Assembly: GCA_012271025.1 (NCBI GenBank)
Contig: JAAXHF010000739.1
Span: 1-16,833 of the forward strand
Direction: 5' to 3'
From: Deltaproteobacteria bacterium
GTDB taxonomy: Bacteria; Desulfobacterota_B; Binatia; Bin18
Length of the DNA stretch: 16,833 nucleotides
How positions within the stretch are numbered: position 1 is the first letter of the stretch; each line of letters begins with the position of its first letter. Of the stretch, positions 7,404-14,802 are shown in pieces. The notes under the pieces were generated by a model that was given only the letters and a program-made list of their open reading frames with translations, ran no database searches and was not told where the DNA came from. The translations under genes were made by a program, and so were the position numbers.

Positions 7404-8356
7404 GGCGGTTCGGCGGCCGAGGGCTGGGTGTGCAGTACGCGGTGAAAGATCTCTTCGAGTTCCATCTCCCGCGAGCGCAGCTCAAAGACCGGCCAGCCGC
7501 GGGCGGTCGCGGTCGCCACAATGGCCGGTCGGACCTCTGCTGCGGGCTCGGCGCGGACCGTGTACGAACCGGGGCCGTCGCCGTCCGGACTGTGGCAGGC
7601 AACGCTGCGCACCCCGGGCAGGGCTTGCAGCGTCTCGACAACGGTCTCCGGCGGTCCGGCGATCTGGGCCACCAGTTCGGCCGAGTCGCGCAGCGCCAGC
7701 GTCAGGTTGTCCGGGCTGTCGAGGGCCAGCACCCGGCCCTGGTTGATAATCATCACCCGGTCGCAGGTCAGGCGGACTTCGGACAGGATATGGGTCGATA
7801 ACAGCACCGTCCGCCGGCCGTGCATGCCGCGAATCAGGCGCCGGAACTCGGCCGCCTGCTCGGGGTCGAGGCCGATGGTCGGTTCGTCCAGGATCAAGAC
7901 CGTGGGATCGTGCAACAGGGCCTGGGCCAGACCGACCCGTTGGCGGTAGCCTTTGGACAGGGTCCCGATGTAGCGCGCGGACAGCCGACCAAGGTCAAGC
8001 TCTTCAATGACTGCGGCGACGCGGGCGGTGCGAGCGCGGCGGCGCAGGCCCTTCATTTTACCGACAAAGTCGAGAAAGCCGCGGATTGTCATTTCCGGGT
8101 ACAGCGAGATGTTCTCCGGCATATAGCCCAGCCGCCGGCGAACCTCGAACGAGTGGCGCAGAATATCATGGCCGGCCAGCTCGGCCGTGCCCGAGGTCGG
8201 GGCCAGGATGCAGGCCAACATCCGCATGGTCGTCGACTTGCCCGCCCCGTTCGGACCCAGGAGACCGACGATTTCGCCGTGCTCAACGGTAAAACTGACC
8301 TCGGTGACGGCGCGAACCGCACCGTAGCGCTTGGTCAGCTGGGAGGCGACAATCAT
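7400..8356 (-). CDS. ABC transporter ATP-binding protein (GldA type)
   Basis: A 318-residue ATPase energising the fused GldFG permease encoded directly downstream with a 4-base overlap. From the ATG at 8356 (MIVASQLTKRYG) the motifs are Walker A GPNGAGKST (34-42), a Q-loop position reading GYMPEN with Glu in place of Gln, signature LSKGY (133-137, a common variant of LSGGQ), Walker B VLILDEP (153-159), D-loop GLDP and H-loop His189. The C-terminal ~100 residues are the variable regulatory extension typical of ABC-2 exporters. An in-frame upstream start at 8392 would overlap the SDR gene and lacks homology, so it was rejected. The gene begins 10 bases after the SDR stop, with no good ribosome site of its own, which suggests translational coupling to the SDR gene. 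Confidence 0.93.
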   Translation of the reverse strand: MIVASQLTKRYGAVRAVTEVSFTVEHGEIVGLLGPNGAGKSTTMRMLACILAPTSGTAELAGHDILRHSFEVRRRLGYMPENISLYPEMTIRGFLDFVGKMKGLRRRARTARVAAVIEELDLGRLSARYIGTLSKGYRQRVGLAQALLHDPTVLILDEPTIGLDPEQAAEFRRLIRGMHGRRTVLLSTHILSEVRLTCDRVMIINQGRVLALDSPDNLTLALRDSAELVAQIAGPPETVVETLQALPGVRSVACHSPDGDGPGSYTVRAEPAAEVRPAIVATATARGWPVFELRSREMELEEIFHRVLHTQPSAAEPP

Positions 8357-8366
8357 GGTGCAACCG

Positions 8367-9131
8367 CTAGTAGGCGGTCTGGCCGCCGTCAACCGGAATG
8401 ACCGAGCCGGTCATGAAACTCGACTCGTCCGCAGCCAGGAACAGCGCCAGATGGACAACCTCGATCGGCGTGCCGAAGCGCTTGAGCAGATGGGCGTCGG
8501 CGATCCGCTGCCAGGCCGCCTCTTTGTTGTCCATGTTCTCGATATACGCCCGCGGCATGGGGGTGTCGATGGCGCCCGGGCAGATCGCGTTGACCCGGAT
8601 ATTGTAGGCGGCCAGGTCAACCGCCATGCAGCGGGTCAGATTGACCAGCCCGCCCTTGGCCGCCCCATAGGCCGCCATGGAGGGATAGCCGACAATGCCG
8701 CCGGCCGAAGAAATGTTGATGATGGAGCCGGCCTGCTGGGTCATCATGTGGGGGATGACAGCCTTGCTCATCAGAAACGGGCCGGTCAGGTCGATACGCA
8801 GAATCCGATTCCACTCCTCCAGGCTGGTGTCCTGGATGGGTTTGCCCAGAATGATCCCGGCGTTGTTGTACAAGACATCGATCCGGCCAAAGGCGGCCAG
8901 ACAGCGCTCGGCCAGACGCCCAGGCGTGGCTTCGTCGGCAACATCGCCGGCCTCGAACACGGCCTGACCGCCGTCGGCATTGATCGTGGCCGCCACCCGC
9001 TCGCCCTCCTCGCTCAACACGTCGCTCAGCAGCAGCCGGGCACCCTCCTTGGCAAACGTCTCGGCGGCGACCGCTCCCTGGCCACGCGCCGCTCCGGTCA
9101 GAATGACCGCTTTTCCATCCAGGCGACCCAT
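8367..9131 (-). CDS. short-chain dehydrogenase/reductase (classical SDR)
   Basis: A 254-residue NAD(P)-dependent oxidoreductase, the normal length for classical SDRs. The cofactor motif TGAARGQG is at 12-19 and Asp37 ends beta-2, which favours NAD(H). NNAG is at 89-92. The catalytic Ser142, Tyr155 and Lys159 (YGAAK) are correctly spaced, and CPGAIDTP follows. The tetrad Asn (usually in a vNxxG-type segment) is Asp114 here (RIDLTG). The C-terminus SVIPVDGGQTAY is typical. The substrate cannot be told; relatives include cyclohexanol, 3-alpha-hydroxysteroid and sugar dehydrogenases. A near-perfect AGGAGGAG ribosome site lies 5 bases before the ATG. It is the first gene of a tight minus-strand cluster with the ABC transporter, though a functional link is not evident. 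Confidence 0.95.
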   Translation of the reverse strand: MGRLDGKAVILTGAARGQGAVAAETFAKEGARLLLSDVLSEEGERVAATINADGGQAVFEAGDVADEATPGRLAERCLAAFGRIDVLYNNAGIILGKPIQDTSLEEWNRILRIDLTGPFLMSKAVIPHMMTQQAGSIINISSAGGIVGYPSMAAYGAAKGGLVNLTRCMAVDLAAYNIRVNAICPGAIDTPMPRAYIENMDNKEAAWQRIADAHLLKRFGTPIEVVHLALFLAADESSFMTGSVIPVDGGQTAY

Positions 9132-9158
9132 GCGTTCTCCTCCTGTTCATGCTGGGAA

Positions 9159-9186
9159 GGGCACCCATAGGGGAGTACCCCTACAA
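9159..9186 (-). repeat. 28-bp palindromic repeat family, copy A (upstream of SDR)
   Basis: Read on the minus strand it starts TTGTAGGGG, continues with a TCCCCTATG core and ends TGCCC. It matches copy B (9420-9447) at about 23 of 28 positions and has the same orientation on the plus strand. It lies 27 bases upstream of the SDR start codon. The type resembles the widespread GTAGGGGC...GCCC palindromes of many environmental genomes. Confidence 0.75.
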
Positions 9187-9208
9187 TCGACGTATCAGAA
9201 AGGGCCAC

Positions 9209-9239
9209 CATTGCCAAATACACAGCGTATTTGGCAGTG
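9209..9239. repeat. 12-bp-arm inverted repeat
   Basis: Perfect 9-bp arms TGCCAAATA (9212-9220) and TATTTGGCA (9228-9236) around the 7-base loop CACAGCG. They extend to 12 bp (9209-9239) with one T-G wobble. No T-run follows, so it is not an obvious terminator. It could be an operator for either divergent gene or a repeat-element remnant. Confidence 0.75.
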
Positions 9240-9278
9240 CCTCAGTTTCACCTCTGCCTGCGCAGTCCCCCTCCCTGG

Positions 9279-9302
9279 CCCTCCCCCTCACGGGGGGGAG
9301 GG
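9279..9302. repeat. CCCTCCCC-type hairpin, first of a pair
   Basis: Arms CCCTCCCC (9279-9286) and GGGGAGGG (9295-9302) around an 8-base loop containing CTCACG. The second member of the pair lies 12 bases further on with the same CCCTC...GAGGG design. Confidence 0.75.
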
Positions 9303-9313
9303 AATTTCCTGCT

Positions 9314-9336
9314 CCCTCTCCCCGTGAGGGAGAGGG
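9314..9336. repeat. CCCTCTCCC/GGGAGAGGG hairpin, second of a pair
   Basis: Perfect 9-bp arms CCCTCTCCC (9314-9322) and GGGAGAGGG (9328-9336) with loop CGTGA. It is followed by CTGGGGTGAGGGGGAC, a sequence habitually found beside this common interspersed palindrome in high-GC bacterial genomes. It is likely repetitive rather than gene-specific. Confidence 0.8.
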
Positions 9337-9396
9337 CTGGGGTGAGGGGGACACTGCACGGTGAGACACGGCACCTCATTCGCCCTTTGACTTGCC

Positions 9397-9469
9397 CGGA
9401 GGACGTATGGCATTCTCCTGGGCAATCACAGGGGATTGCCCCTACAATTTGTGCGGAGGACGTATGGCA
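9397..9469 (+). repeat. 16-bp direct repeat duplicating the hyuB ribosome site and start
   Basis: CGGAGGACGTATGGCA occurs at 9397-9412 and again at 9454-9469, 57 bases (19 codons) apart. Each copy carries GGAGG, a 4-base spacer and ATG, so the downstream gene has two in-frame starts with the same ribosome site (ATG at 9407 and 9464). The 41 bases between the copies contain palindromic repeat copy B (9420-9447). The arrangement looks like a small element insertion with a duplicated target, or a local duplication. Confidence 0.9.
9420..9447 (-). repeat. 28-bp palindromic repeat family, copy B (between duplicated starts)
   Basis: The internal inverted repeat GGGCAATC/GGATTGCCC folds around ACAG, followed by CCTACAA. 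It shares about 23 of 28 positions with copy A at 9159-9186. If the ATG at 9407 is used, this element is translated as part of the 19-residue N-terminal extension of HyuB. Confidence 0.75.
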
Positions 9470-11197
9470 GCCGACATTGATCCGATTACCCTGGCGGTGG
9501 TGCAGGGCGCGCTGGAATCGACCCAGCGCGAGATGACGCTGACGGTCGAGAAAACCTCTCGCTCGTCGGTCTTTAATATCGCCCGCGACTATTCCAACGC
9601 CCTGTTCAACGGCCAGGCCGAGATGATTCTACAAGGTCAGGATATCCCTATCCACCTCGGTTCGCTGATGCCGGCCATGCGCACGGTGGCCGACTACTTT
9701 GCCGACGAGATCAACCCCGGCGATGTGTTCTACCACAACGACCCGGCCTGGAACGGCTCGCACATCGTTGACTGCTGCATGTACAAGCCGGTCTTTTACG
9801 GCGACGAGCTGGTCTTCTGGACGGTTAGCAAGGGCCATGTGACCGATATCGGCGGCCCGGTCCCGGCCGGCTATAACCCGGACGCGACCGAGATCTATGC
9901 CGAGGGCCTGCGGATTCCTCCCCTCAAAATCCGCGACCGGGGCGAGGAGCGCCGCGATGTGGTCAATCTGCTGCTGACCAATATGCGCTCGCGGCGTCTG
10001 CAGGTCGGGGATATGCGGGCTCAGCTGGCCGCCGTCACCATTGGTGAGCGCAATCTGCTGAATCTGCTGGACAAGTACGGCAAAGCCACAGTCCAGGCCT
10101 GCGTGGCCGAGCTGCTCAATTTGGCCGAGCGGCAGATGCGGCGGTTCATCGCCGATATTCCCGACGGCAGCTATCGGGGCAGCGCGGTGCTCGAAGACGC
10201 TGGTCACGGGTTTGGCGATATCACGATCACGGCCAGCGTCAGGGTCGCGGGCGATACACTCCACATTCGCCTCGACAGCCCGCGCCAGCTGCCCTACTTC
10301 ATCAACTCGTACGCGGCCAACTCGCTGTCCGGGGTGTATCTGGGCGTCATGATGTTCGCCCAGCTGCCGCCGCCCTACAACGCCGGGCTGTACCGGCCGA
10401 TTGAGGTCGATGTCGGCGCGCCCGGCAGCCTGACCAACGCCCAGGAGCCCGCTCCGCATGTGAACTGCACCACCACCCCGTCGGAAAGCATCACCGACGC
10501 TGTCCGGCTGGCCCTGGAGCAGGCCATGCCGGAACGGGCCGTGGCCTCGTGGGGGCATACCAACGGGCTCAACATTGCCGGCCACGATTTCCGAACCGGT
10601 GAAGAGTATGTGTCCATGCTGCTGGCCACGCTGATCAGCGGCGGGGGAGCGACCCATCACATGGACGGCTGGCCGGCGGTCGGTCCCCAGTGCTGCTTTG
10701 GGGCGCTGACCAGCGGCGATACCGAAATCCTGGAATACCAGTACCCGATCATCATCCACCGCTACGGGTTGATGACCGACTCGGGCGGAGCCGGAAAATT
10801 CCGGGGCGGTTCGGGCACCCACTGGGAGGTCGAGCCCCTGCGCGATCCCATGACCCTGGTCATGTTCGGCGAGGGCCGCCGCTACGCCGCTCCGGGCGCC
10901 CTGGGCGCCCGGTCTGCGGTGCCCGAGCCCAAGGTCGGCCGTGCCCTGCACTACAAGAAGGACGGCGGGGTGGAAGAGATCAAGACCAACATCATCGCCA
11001 CCATTGAGCCCGGCGAGCGGTTCGCCAACCAGAACCCCGGCGGCGGCGGGGTCGGCGACCCGCGCCAGCGTGACCCCCAGCATGTGCGTGAGGACGTGGA
11101 CAACGGGCTGGTGTCCGCCCACGCCGCCTGGGAGGAGTACGGCGTGCGGATTGAGGCCGAAGAAGACCAGGCAGTCCAGGCGGACAAGCGCCTGTGA
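9464..11197 (+). CDS. hydantoinase B / oxoprolinase-type subunit (HyuB family)
   Basis: A 577-residue subunit of the HyuA/HyuB superfamily (N-methylhydantoinase, 5-oxoprolinase, acetone and acetophenone carboxylase), which acts with HyuA in ATP-dependent ring opening or carboxylation. It begins MAADIDPITLAVVQGALES, the family's characteristic start. It then shows IHLGSLMPAM, the conserved FYHNDPAWNGSHIVD (from about residue 90; usually NDPYxGGTH), then SRSVF-type and TTPSESITDA segments, GPQCCFGALTSGDTEILEYQYP, DSGGAGKFRGGSG and the C-terminal NPGGGGVGDP. The start at 9464 fits the family best, with GGAGG 4 bases upstream. An identical ribosome site precedes an in-frame ATG at 9407, which would add 19 residues encoded by a repeat. 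hyuA follows immediately. The substrate is unknown, and no carboxylase gamma subunit is present. Confidence 0.94.
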   Translation: MAADIDPITLAVVQGALESTQREMTLTVEKTSRSSVFNIARDYSNALFNGQAEMILQGQDIPIHLGSLMPAMRTVADYFADEINPGDVFYHNDPAWNGSHIVDCCMYKPVFYGDELVFWTVSKGHVTDIGGPVPAGYNPDATEIYAEGLRIPPLKIRDRGEERRDVVNLLLTNMRSRRLQVGDMRAQLAAVTIGERNLLNLLDKYGKATVQACVAELLNLAERQMRRFIADIPDGSYRGSAVLEDAGHGFGDITITASVRVAGDTLHIRLDSPRQLPYFINSYAANSLSGVYLGVMMFAQLPPPYNAGLYRPIEVDVGAPGSLTNAQEPAPHVNCTTTPSESITDAVRLALEQAMPERAVASWGHTNGLNIAGHDFRTGEEYVSMLLATLISGGGATHHMDGWPAVGPQCCFGALTSGDTEILEYQYPIIIHRYGLMTDSGGAGKFRGGSGTHWEVEPLRDPMTLVMFGEGRRYAAPGALGARSAVPEPKVGRALHYKKDGGVEEIKTNIIATIEPGERFANQNPGGGGVGDPRQRDPQHVREDVDNGLVSAHAAWEEYGVRIEAEEDQAVQADKRL

Positions 11198-11215
11198 TTG
11201 GCCCGGGAGGAACTG

Positions 11216-13303
11216 GTGACCCACTATCGTCTCGGCATCGACACCGGCGGGACCTTCACCGACTTCATTCTGACCGCGCCCGGTGAGGGCATTCGCCTGT
11301 ATAAAACCCCCTCAACCCCCCACGATCCCCCGGCTGCGGTCCAGGCCGGACTGAGCCTGATGAGCGCCGAGCTGGGGTGTGGCATCGCCGACTTTCTGGC
11401 CGACTGCGAGCTGATCATTCTGGGCACCACGGTCGGCGTGAACGCCGTGATTGAGAAGACGGGCGCCAGGACCGGCCTGCTGTGTACCCGCGGGCATGAG
11501 GATTCGCTCGAGATTCGACTCGGCCACAAAGAGGACGGCCACCGCTATGACGCTGATTTTCCCCAGGCCGAGATGCTGGTTCCGCGCGTCCGGCGCATGC
11601 CGGTTGAAGAGCGGGTGGTGAGCACCGGCGAGGTGCGGGTGCCGCTCAACGAGGCCGATGTGCGCCATGGGGTGCGCCAACTCAAAGCGGCCGGGGTAGA
11701 GGCGATTGGCGTCTCTTTTGTGTGGTCGTTTCTTCACCCCGAGCATGAACGGCGGGCGGCCGAGATCGTCCGCGAGGAGTTCCCGGACGCCTATCTGAGC
11801 CTGTCGGTCGATGTCCTGCCCCAGATCCGGGAGTACACCCGGACCAGTACAACGGTGCTGAATGCCTATATCGGGCCGATCATGAGGCGCTACGTGGAGC
11901 AGATGGAGGGCGTGTTGCGCCGCCTCGGCCACGCGCGTGAGATTCGCTACATGCAGAGCAACGGCGGCCTGACCTCGGGTCGCTTTCTGAAGGATATCGC
12001 GGTCGCCGCGCTCAACTCGGGTCCGGCCGCCGGACCCAACGCCGGCCTGTTTTTCGGCCAGGCCCTGGGTCGTCGCGACATTATTACGGTCGATATGGGC
12101 GGCACCAGCTTTGATGTCAGTCTGAGCCGGGACGGCAAGACGGCGGTGGCCAAGGACTTTGACTTTCTGCGCTACCGCATCGGGATTCCCATGCTCCAGG
12201 TCGAGACGCTGGGCGCCGGGGGCGGAAGTATCGCCGGGGTAAACGCGATGGGGCTGTTGCAGGTCGGGCCGGAGAGCGCCGGGGCGCAGCCGGGTCCGGC
12301 CGCCTACGACCGGGGCGGCCAGCGCCCGACGGTGACCGACGCCCTGGTCGTGCTGGGCTATCTCAATCCGACCGCCCTGCTCGGTGGCCGGCTGCGGCTC
12401 AACCGGGACGCCGCCCGGCGGGCGATTGCGTCCGAGCTGGCCGCCGGACTCAAGCTGTCGGTTGAGCAGGCCGCGCTGGGGATTTTCCGGGTCGTGACCG
12501 CCAATATGGTCAACGGCATCCGTCGCGTATCGATTGAAAAGGGCTACGATCCGCGCGATTTCGCCCTGGTCGTCGGCGGCGGGGCGGGTCCGGCTCACGC
12601 CGGCCTGCTGGCTCGCGAACTCGATATCCGCACAATCGTGATCCCCAAAGTCTCTTCGGCCTTGTGCGCCTTTGGTGAAATCCTGTCGGACATGAAGCAC
12701 ACCTATCTGTCCTCGTGCGTCATGCGGCTGGGCCAGATGGACTATGAGCGGGCCAACCAACTGCTGGCCGAGCTGGAAGCCCGTGGCCGGCGCGAGTTGG
12801 TCGAGGCGGGTGTGGCGGCCGAACGCATCGCGGTCAGCCGCAGCCTGGACCTGCGCTATGTGGATCAGATCCACGAGTGCCAGGTGGCCATGCCCGAGGC
12901 GCGTTTCGATCCGCCTGGCGTGGAACGTATCGCCGAAGCGTTTCACCAGCGCCACGAAGAGCTATACACCTACTGTGAGCGCGATAACCTGATTGAGATG
13001 ATCAACCTGGAATCGACCTGTACCGGCCAGGTGCCGCGGCCACAGCTGCCGGCCCTGGCCCGTGGCACGACCGACCCGGGCCAGGCGCTGATCGGCCAGC
13101 GTCAGGCCCTGTTTGAAGACATCGGCCGTTTCAGCCCCACCCCGGTGTTTGACGGCGGCCAACTGCTGGTCAACAACGTGGTGCGCGGTCCGGCCATCAT
13201 CGAAGAAGAGACCACAACGCTGGTGGTTTTTCCGGGCTGGCGTGCCGAGCTGCAAGACCCCGGCATGTACGTGTGCACGCCCGAGCCGGGCGCGGACTCC
13301 TGA
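11216..13303 (+). CDS. hydantoinase A / oxoprolinase-type ATPase subunit (HyuA family)
   Basis: A 695-residue ATP-binding subunit partnering the HyuB-type protein upstream. The start is a GTG at 11216 (read MTHYRLGIDTGGTFTDF) preceded by GGGAGG with a 5-base spacer. A TTG at 11198 directly after the hyuB stop is a weaker alternative adding 6 residues. Motifs are DTGGTFTD (9-16), ILGTTVGVNAVIEKTGA, SNGGL, VDMGGTSFDVSL (from residue 292), ETLGAGGGSIA and VGGGAGPAHA, all typical of the actin-like hydantoinase/oxoprolinase fold. The length matches stand-alone HyuA proteins (about 680-710). The pair is co-transcribed with an 18-base gap. The reaction probably phosphorylates a cyclic amide or ketone-type substrate. 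Choice among N-methylhydantoin, oxoproline or other lactams is not possible from sequence alone. Confidence 0.95.
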   Translation: MTHYRLGIDTGGTFTDFILTAPGEGIRLYKTPSTPHDPPAAVQAGLSLMSAELGCGIADFLADCELIILGTTVGVNAVIEKTGARTGLLCTRGHEDSLEIRLGHKEDGHRYDADFPQAEMLVPRVRRMPVEERVVSTGEVRVPLNEADVRHGVRQLKAAGVEAIGVSFVWSFLHPEHERRAAEIVREEFPDAYLSLSVDVLPQIREYTRTSTTVLNAYIGPIMRRYVEQMEGVLRRLGHAREIRYMQSNGGLTSGRFLKDIAVAALNSGPAAGPNAGLFFGQALGRRDIITVDMGGTSFDVSLSRDGKTAVAKDFDFLRYRIGIPMLQVETLGAGGGSIAGVNAMGLLQVGPESAGAQPGPAAYDRGGQRPTVTDALVVLGYLNPTALLGGRLRLNRDAARRAIASELAAGLKLSVEQAALGIFRVVTANMVNGIRRVSIEKGYDPRDFALVVGGGAGPAHAGLLARELDIRTIVIPKVSSALCAFGEILSDMKHTYLSSCVMRLGQMDYERANQLLAELEARGRRELVEAGVAAERIAVSRSLDLRYVDQIHECQVAMPEARFDPPGVERIAEAFHQRHEELYTYCERDNLIEMINLESTCTGQVPRPQLPALARGTTDPGQALIGQRQALFEDIGRFSPTPVFDGGQLLVNNVVRGPAIIEEETTTLVVFPGWRAELQDPGMYVCTPEPGADS

Positions 13304-13312
13304 GGCGCCCAT

Positions 13313-13341
13313 CCCTCCAAGGAGGGGTCCGGCGAAGCCGG
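13313..13341. terminator. paired hairpins between convergent hyuA and GFA genes
   Basis: Two adjacent stems: CCCTCC/GGAGGG (13313-13318 and 13321-13326, 2-base loop) and CCGGC/GCCGG (13329-13333 and 13337-13341, loop GAA). They sit in the 51-base gap between two convergent stop codons, a natural place for bidirectional termination. No T-run follows. The sequence also resembles common interspersed palindromes, so termination is inferred from position. Confidence 0.45.
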
Positions 13342-13354
13342 GGGGTGGGTTATC

Positions 13355-13825
13355 TCACGAGCCTGAGCCTGTCTCCCCCTCGGCCTGCGGCGCCATAATA
13401 TGCCGCATCTGCTCCTCGTTCGGTGCCCGCTCATATTTCGGTAAATCCGGCTGCATGCACGTCCAGGTCGGAGCGCTGGCCGTCCACACCTCGACCTGGG
13501 GCGCGAAGCGGTTGGGGTCGTCCAGGCTGGCCGCCCACACGCCCATCAGCTCCGGCACAAGCTCGGCGTCGATAAAGACCGGGCAGCCACACTCGGCGCA
13601 GAAGCCCCGGCGGACGGCATTGCCGCTGTCTGCCTGCACCTCGTAGTACTTGGCCCGACCCGAAATCGTCAGCGCCGTTTTGGGTACGTACATGACCGGG
13701 CACAGCATGCCGCCGCTGGCCCGTTGGCAGTCCCGACAGTGACACTGCCAGGAAAAAACGGGCTCGGCTCGACACTCGTAGCGAATTGCCGCACAGGCAC
13801 AACCGCCTGAGAATGGACGAGACAT
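13355..13825 (-). CDS. GFA/CENP-V-fold zinc-binding protein
   Basis: A 156-residue protein of the GFA (glutathione-dependent formaldehyde-activating) family, a fold that binds two zinc ions. The ligand pattern is clear: GGCACAAIRY (Cys9, Cys11), QCHCRDCQ (Cys28, Cys30, Cys33) and FCAECGCP (Cys76, Cys79, with Cys81 next). Most members have no proven activity, and the name derives from a debated assignment to glutathione-formaldehyde adduct formation, so only the fold is claimed. The ATG at 13825 has AAGGAGGG about 7 bases upstream. It is divergent from the dienelactone hydrolase gene (83-base gap, probably containing both promoters) and convergent with hyuA. Confidence 0.92.
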   Translation of the reverse strand: MSRPFSGGCACAAIRYECRAEPVFSWQCHCRDCQRASGGMLCPVMYVPKTALTISGRAKYYEVQADSGNAVRRGFCAECGCPVFIDAELVPELMGVWAASLDDPNRFAPQVEVWTASAPTWTCMQPDLPKYERAPNEEQMRHIMAPQAEGETGSGS

Positions 13826-13908
13826 AGTCTACCCTCCTTGGCTGCGGCTCTATCATCACGCGCCGAGCAAGGCTATGTGTGCGGGGCACAACGCAAACGG
13901 AGGATGCC

Positions 13909-14787
13909 ATGACTGAGGACGGAATGAACTTTTTCTCTCTCCCCCATGTGACGCGGCGGCGCTTTCTGGTCAGCAGCCTGGCGGCCGGTTTTGCCCTGGC
14001 CGTGCGGCCCGTTTCAGCCCAGACGATCACGACCGACCTGGACGGCCTGGCGGCCGGTGAGGTGAACATCCCGGTCGCCGACGGAGCCGTCCCGGCCTAC
14101 TGGGCCTCTCCTGCGGAGGGAAGTGGCCTCCCGGTCGTGCTCGTCGTGCAGGAAATCTTTGGCGTGCACGAGCACATCAAGGATGTGTGCCGGCGGCTGG
14201 CCAAGCTGGGCTATCTGGCCGTCGCGCCCGAGCTGTACGCCCGTCAGGGGGATGTCTCGCAGTTGACCGATATCGGGCAGATTCTGACCATCGTCCGCCA
14301 GGTGCCGGACGCCCAGGTCATGCAGGATTTGGACGCCACGCTGGGCTGGGCCGAGCAGTCCGGCAAGGGCAGGGCCGACCGGGCGGCGGTGACCGGCTTC
14401 TGCTGGGGCGGGCGTATCGTCTGGCTGTACGCGGCCCATAACCCGCAGCTCAAGGCCGGCATCGCCTGGTACGGACGGGTGGTCGGTGACGCCACCGAGC
14501 TGACCCCGCAGCAGCCGATTGACCTTGCAGCCGGCTTGCACGCGCCGGTCCTCGGCCTGTACGGCGGCGCCGACAGCGGCATCCCGCTTGAGGGAGTCGA
14601 ACGCATGCGGGCGGCGCTGCAAGCGGCGGACGCTCCGGCCAATCAGTCACAGATTATTGTGTATCCCGACACGCCGCACGGCTTTCACGCCGACTACCGC
14701 TCCAGCTACCGCAAAGACCAGGCCACGGACGGCTGGAGTCGCCTGCAAGCCTGGCTGACGGACGCCTTTCAAGAAGAGGCTGAATGA
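13909..14787 (+). CDS. Tat-exported dienelactone hydrolase family protein
   Basis: A 292-residue alpha/beta hydrolase, predicted periplasmic. The N-terminus carries a twin-arginine signal: TRRRFLV (15-21), a hydrophobic core [11 protein letters not shown] and cleavage after VSA (residue 37). The mature part shows [23 protein letters not shown] and [10 protein letters not shown]. The dienelactone hydrolase triad follows: Cys165 in GFCWGG, Asp222 in YGGADSGIP and His257 in TPHGFHAD. The family opens lactones such as dienelactone, but export indicates another ester or lactone substrate. The start at 13909 is set by GGAGG 5 bases upstream; an in-frame GTG at 13879 was rejected. A DNA methylase remnant follows it. 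Confidence 0.94.
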   Translation: MTEDGMNFFSLPHVTRRRFLVSSLAAGFALAVRPVSAQTITTDLDGLAAGEVNIPVADGAVPAYWASPAEGSGLPVVLVVQEIFGVHEHIKDVCRRLAKLGYLAVAPELYARQGDVSQLTDIGQILTIVRQVPDAQVMQDLDATLGWAEQSGKGRADRAAVTGFCWGGRIVWLYAAHNPQLKAGIAWYGRVVGDATELTPQQPIDLAAGLHAPVLGLYGGADSGIPLEGVERMRAALQAADAPANQSQIIVYPDTPHGFHADYRSSYRKDQATDGWSRLQAWLTDAFQEEAE

Positions 14788-14802
14788 GGAGCTGAAACTT
14801 GA

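Larger units (their letters stand above)
9132..9406. other. repeat-rich divergent intergenic region between SDR and hyuB
   Basis: About 275 bases without a supportable gene. It holds one copy of a 28-bp palindromic family (9159-9186), a long hairpin (9209-9239) and two CCCTCTCC-type hairpins (9279-9302, 9314-9336). Both divergent genes must draw their promoters from here. No convincing -35/-10 pair was identified by eye. Its base composition (pyrimidine/purine tracts) differs from the flanking genes. Confidence 0.7.

Noticed and set aside
5169..7445. 758-codon plus-strand open frame opposite the GldFG gene
   Set aside because: Its product is Gln/Gly/Arg/Asp-rich with no recognisable domain, and it mirrors a gene with clear membrane and ABC motifs. 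Long antisense frames are expected in high-GC DNA.
11198..11215. TTG start for HyuA directly after the hyuB stop
   Set aside because: A GTG 18 bases later has GGGAGG at ideal spacing and gives the family-typical short lead into GIDTGGTFTD.
11312..12955. 547-codon minus-strand open frame opposite hyuA
   Set aside because: Low-complexity His/Gly/Arg/Gln-rich translation with no motif, fully inside a well-supported gene. The 9629-11224 minus frame opposite hyuB was dropped for the same reason.
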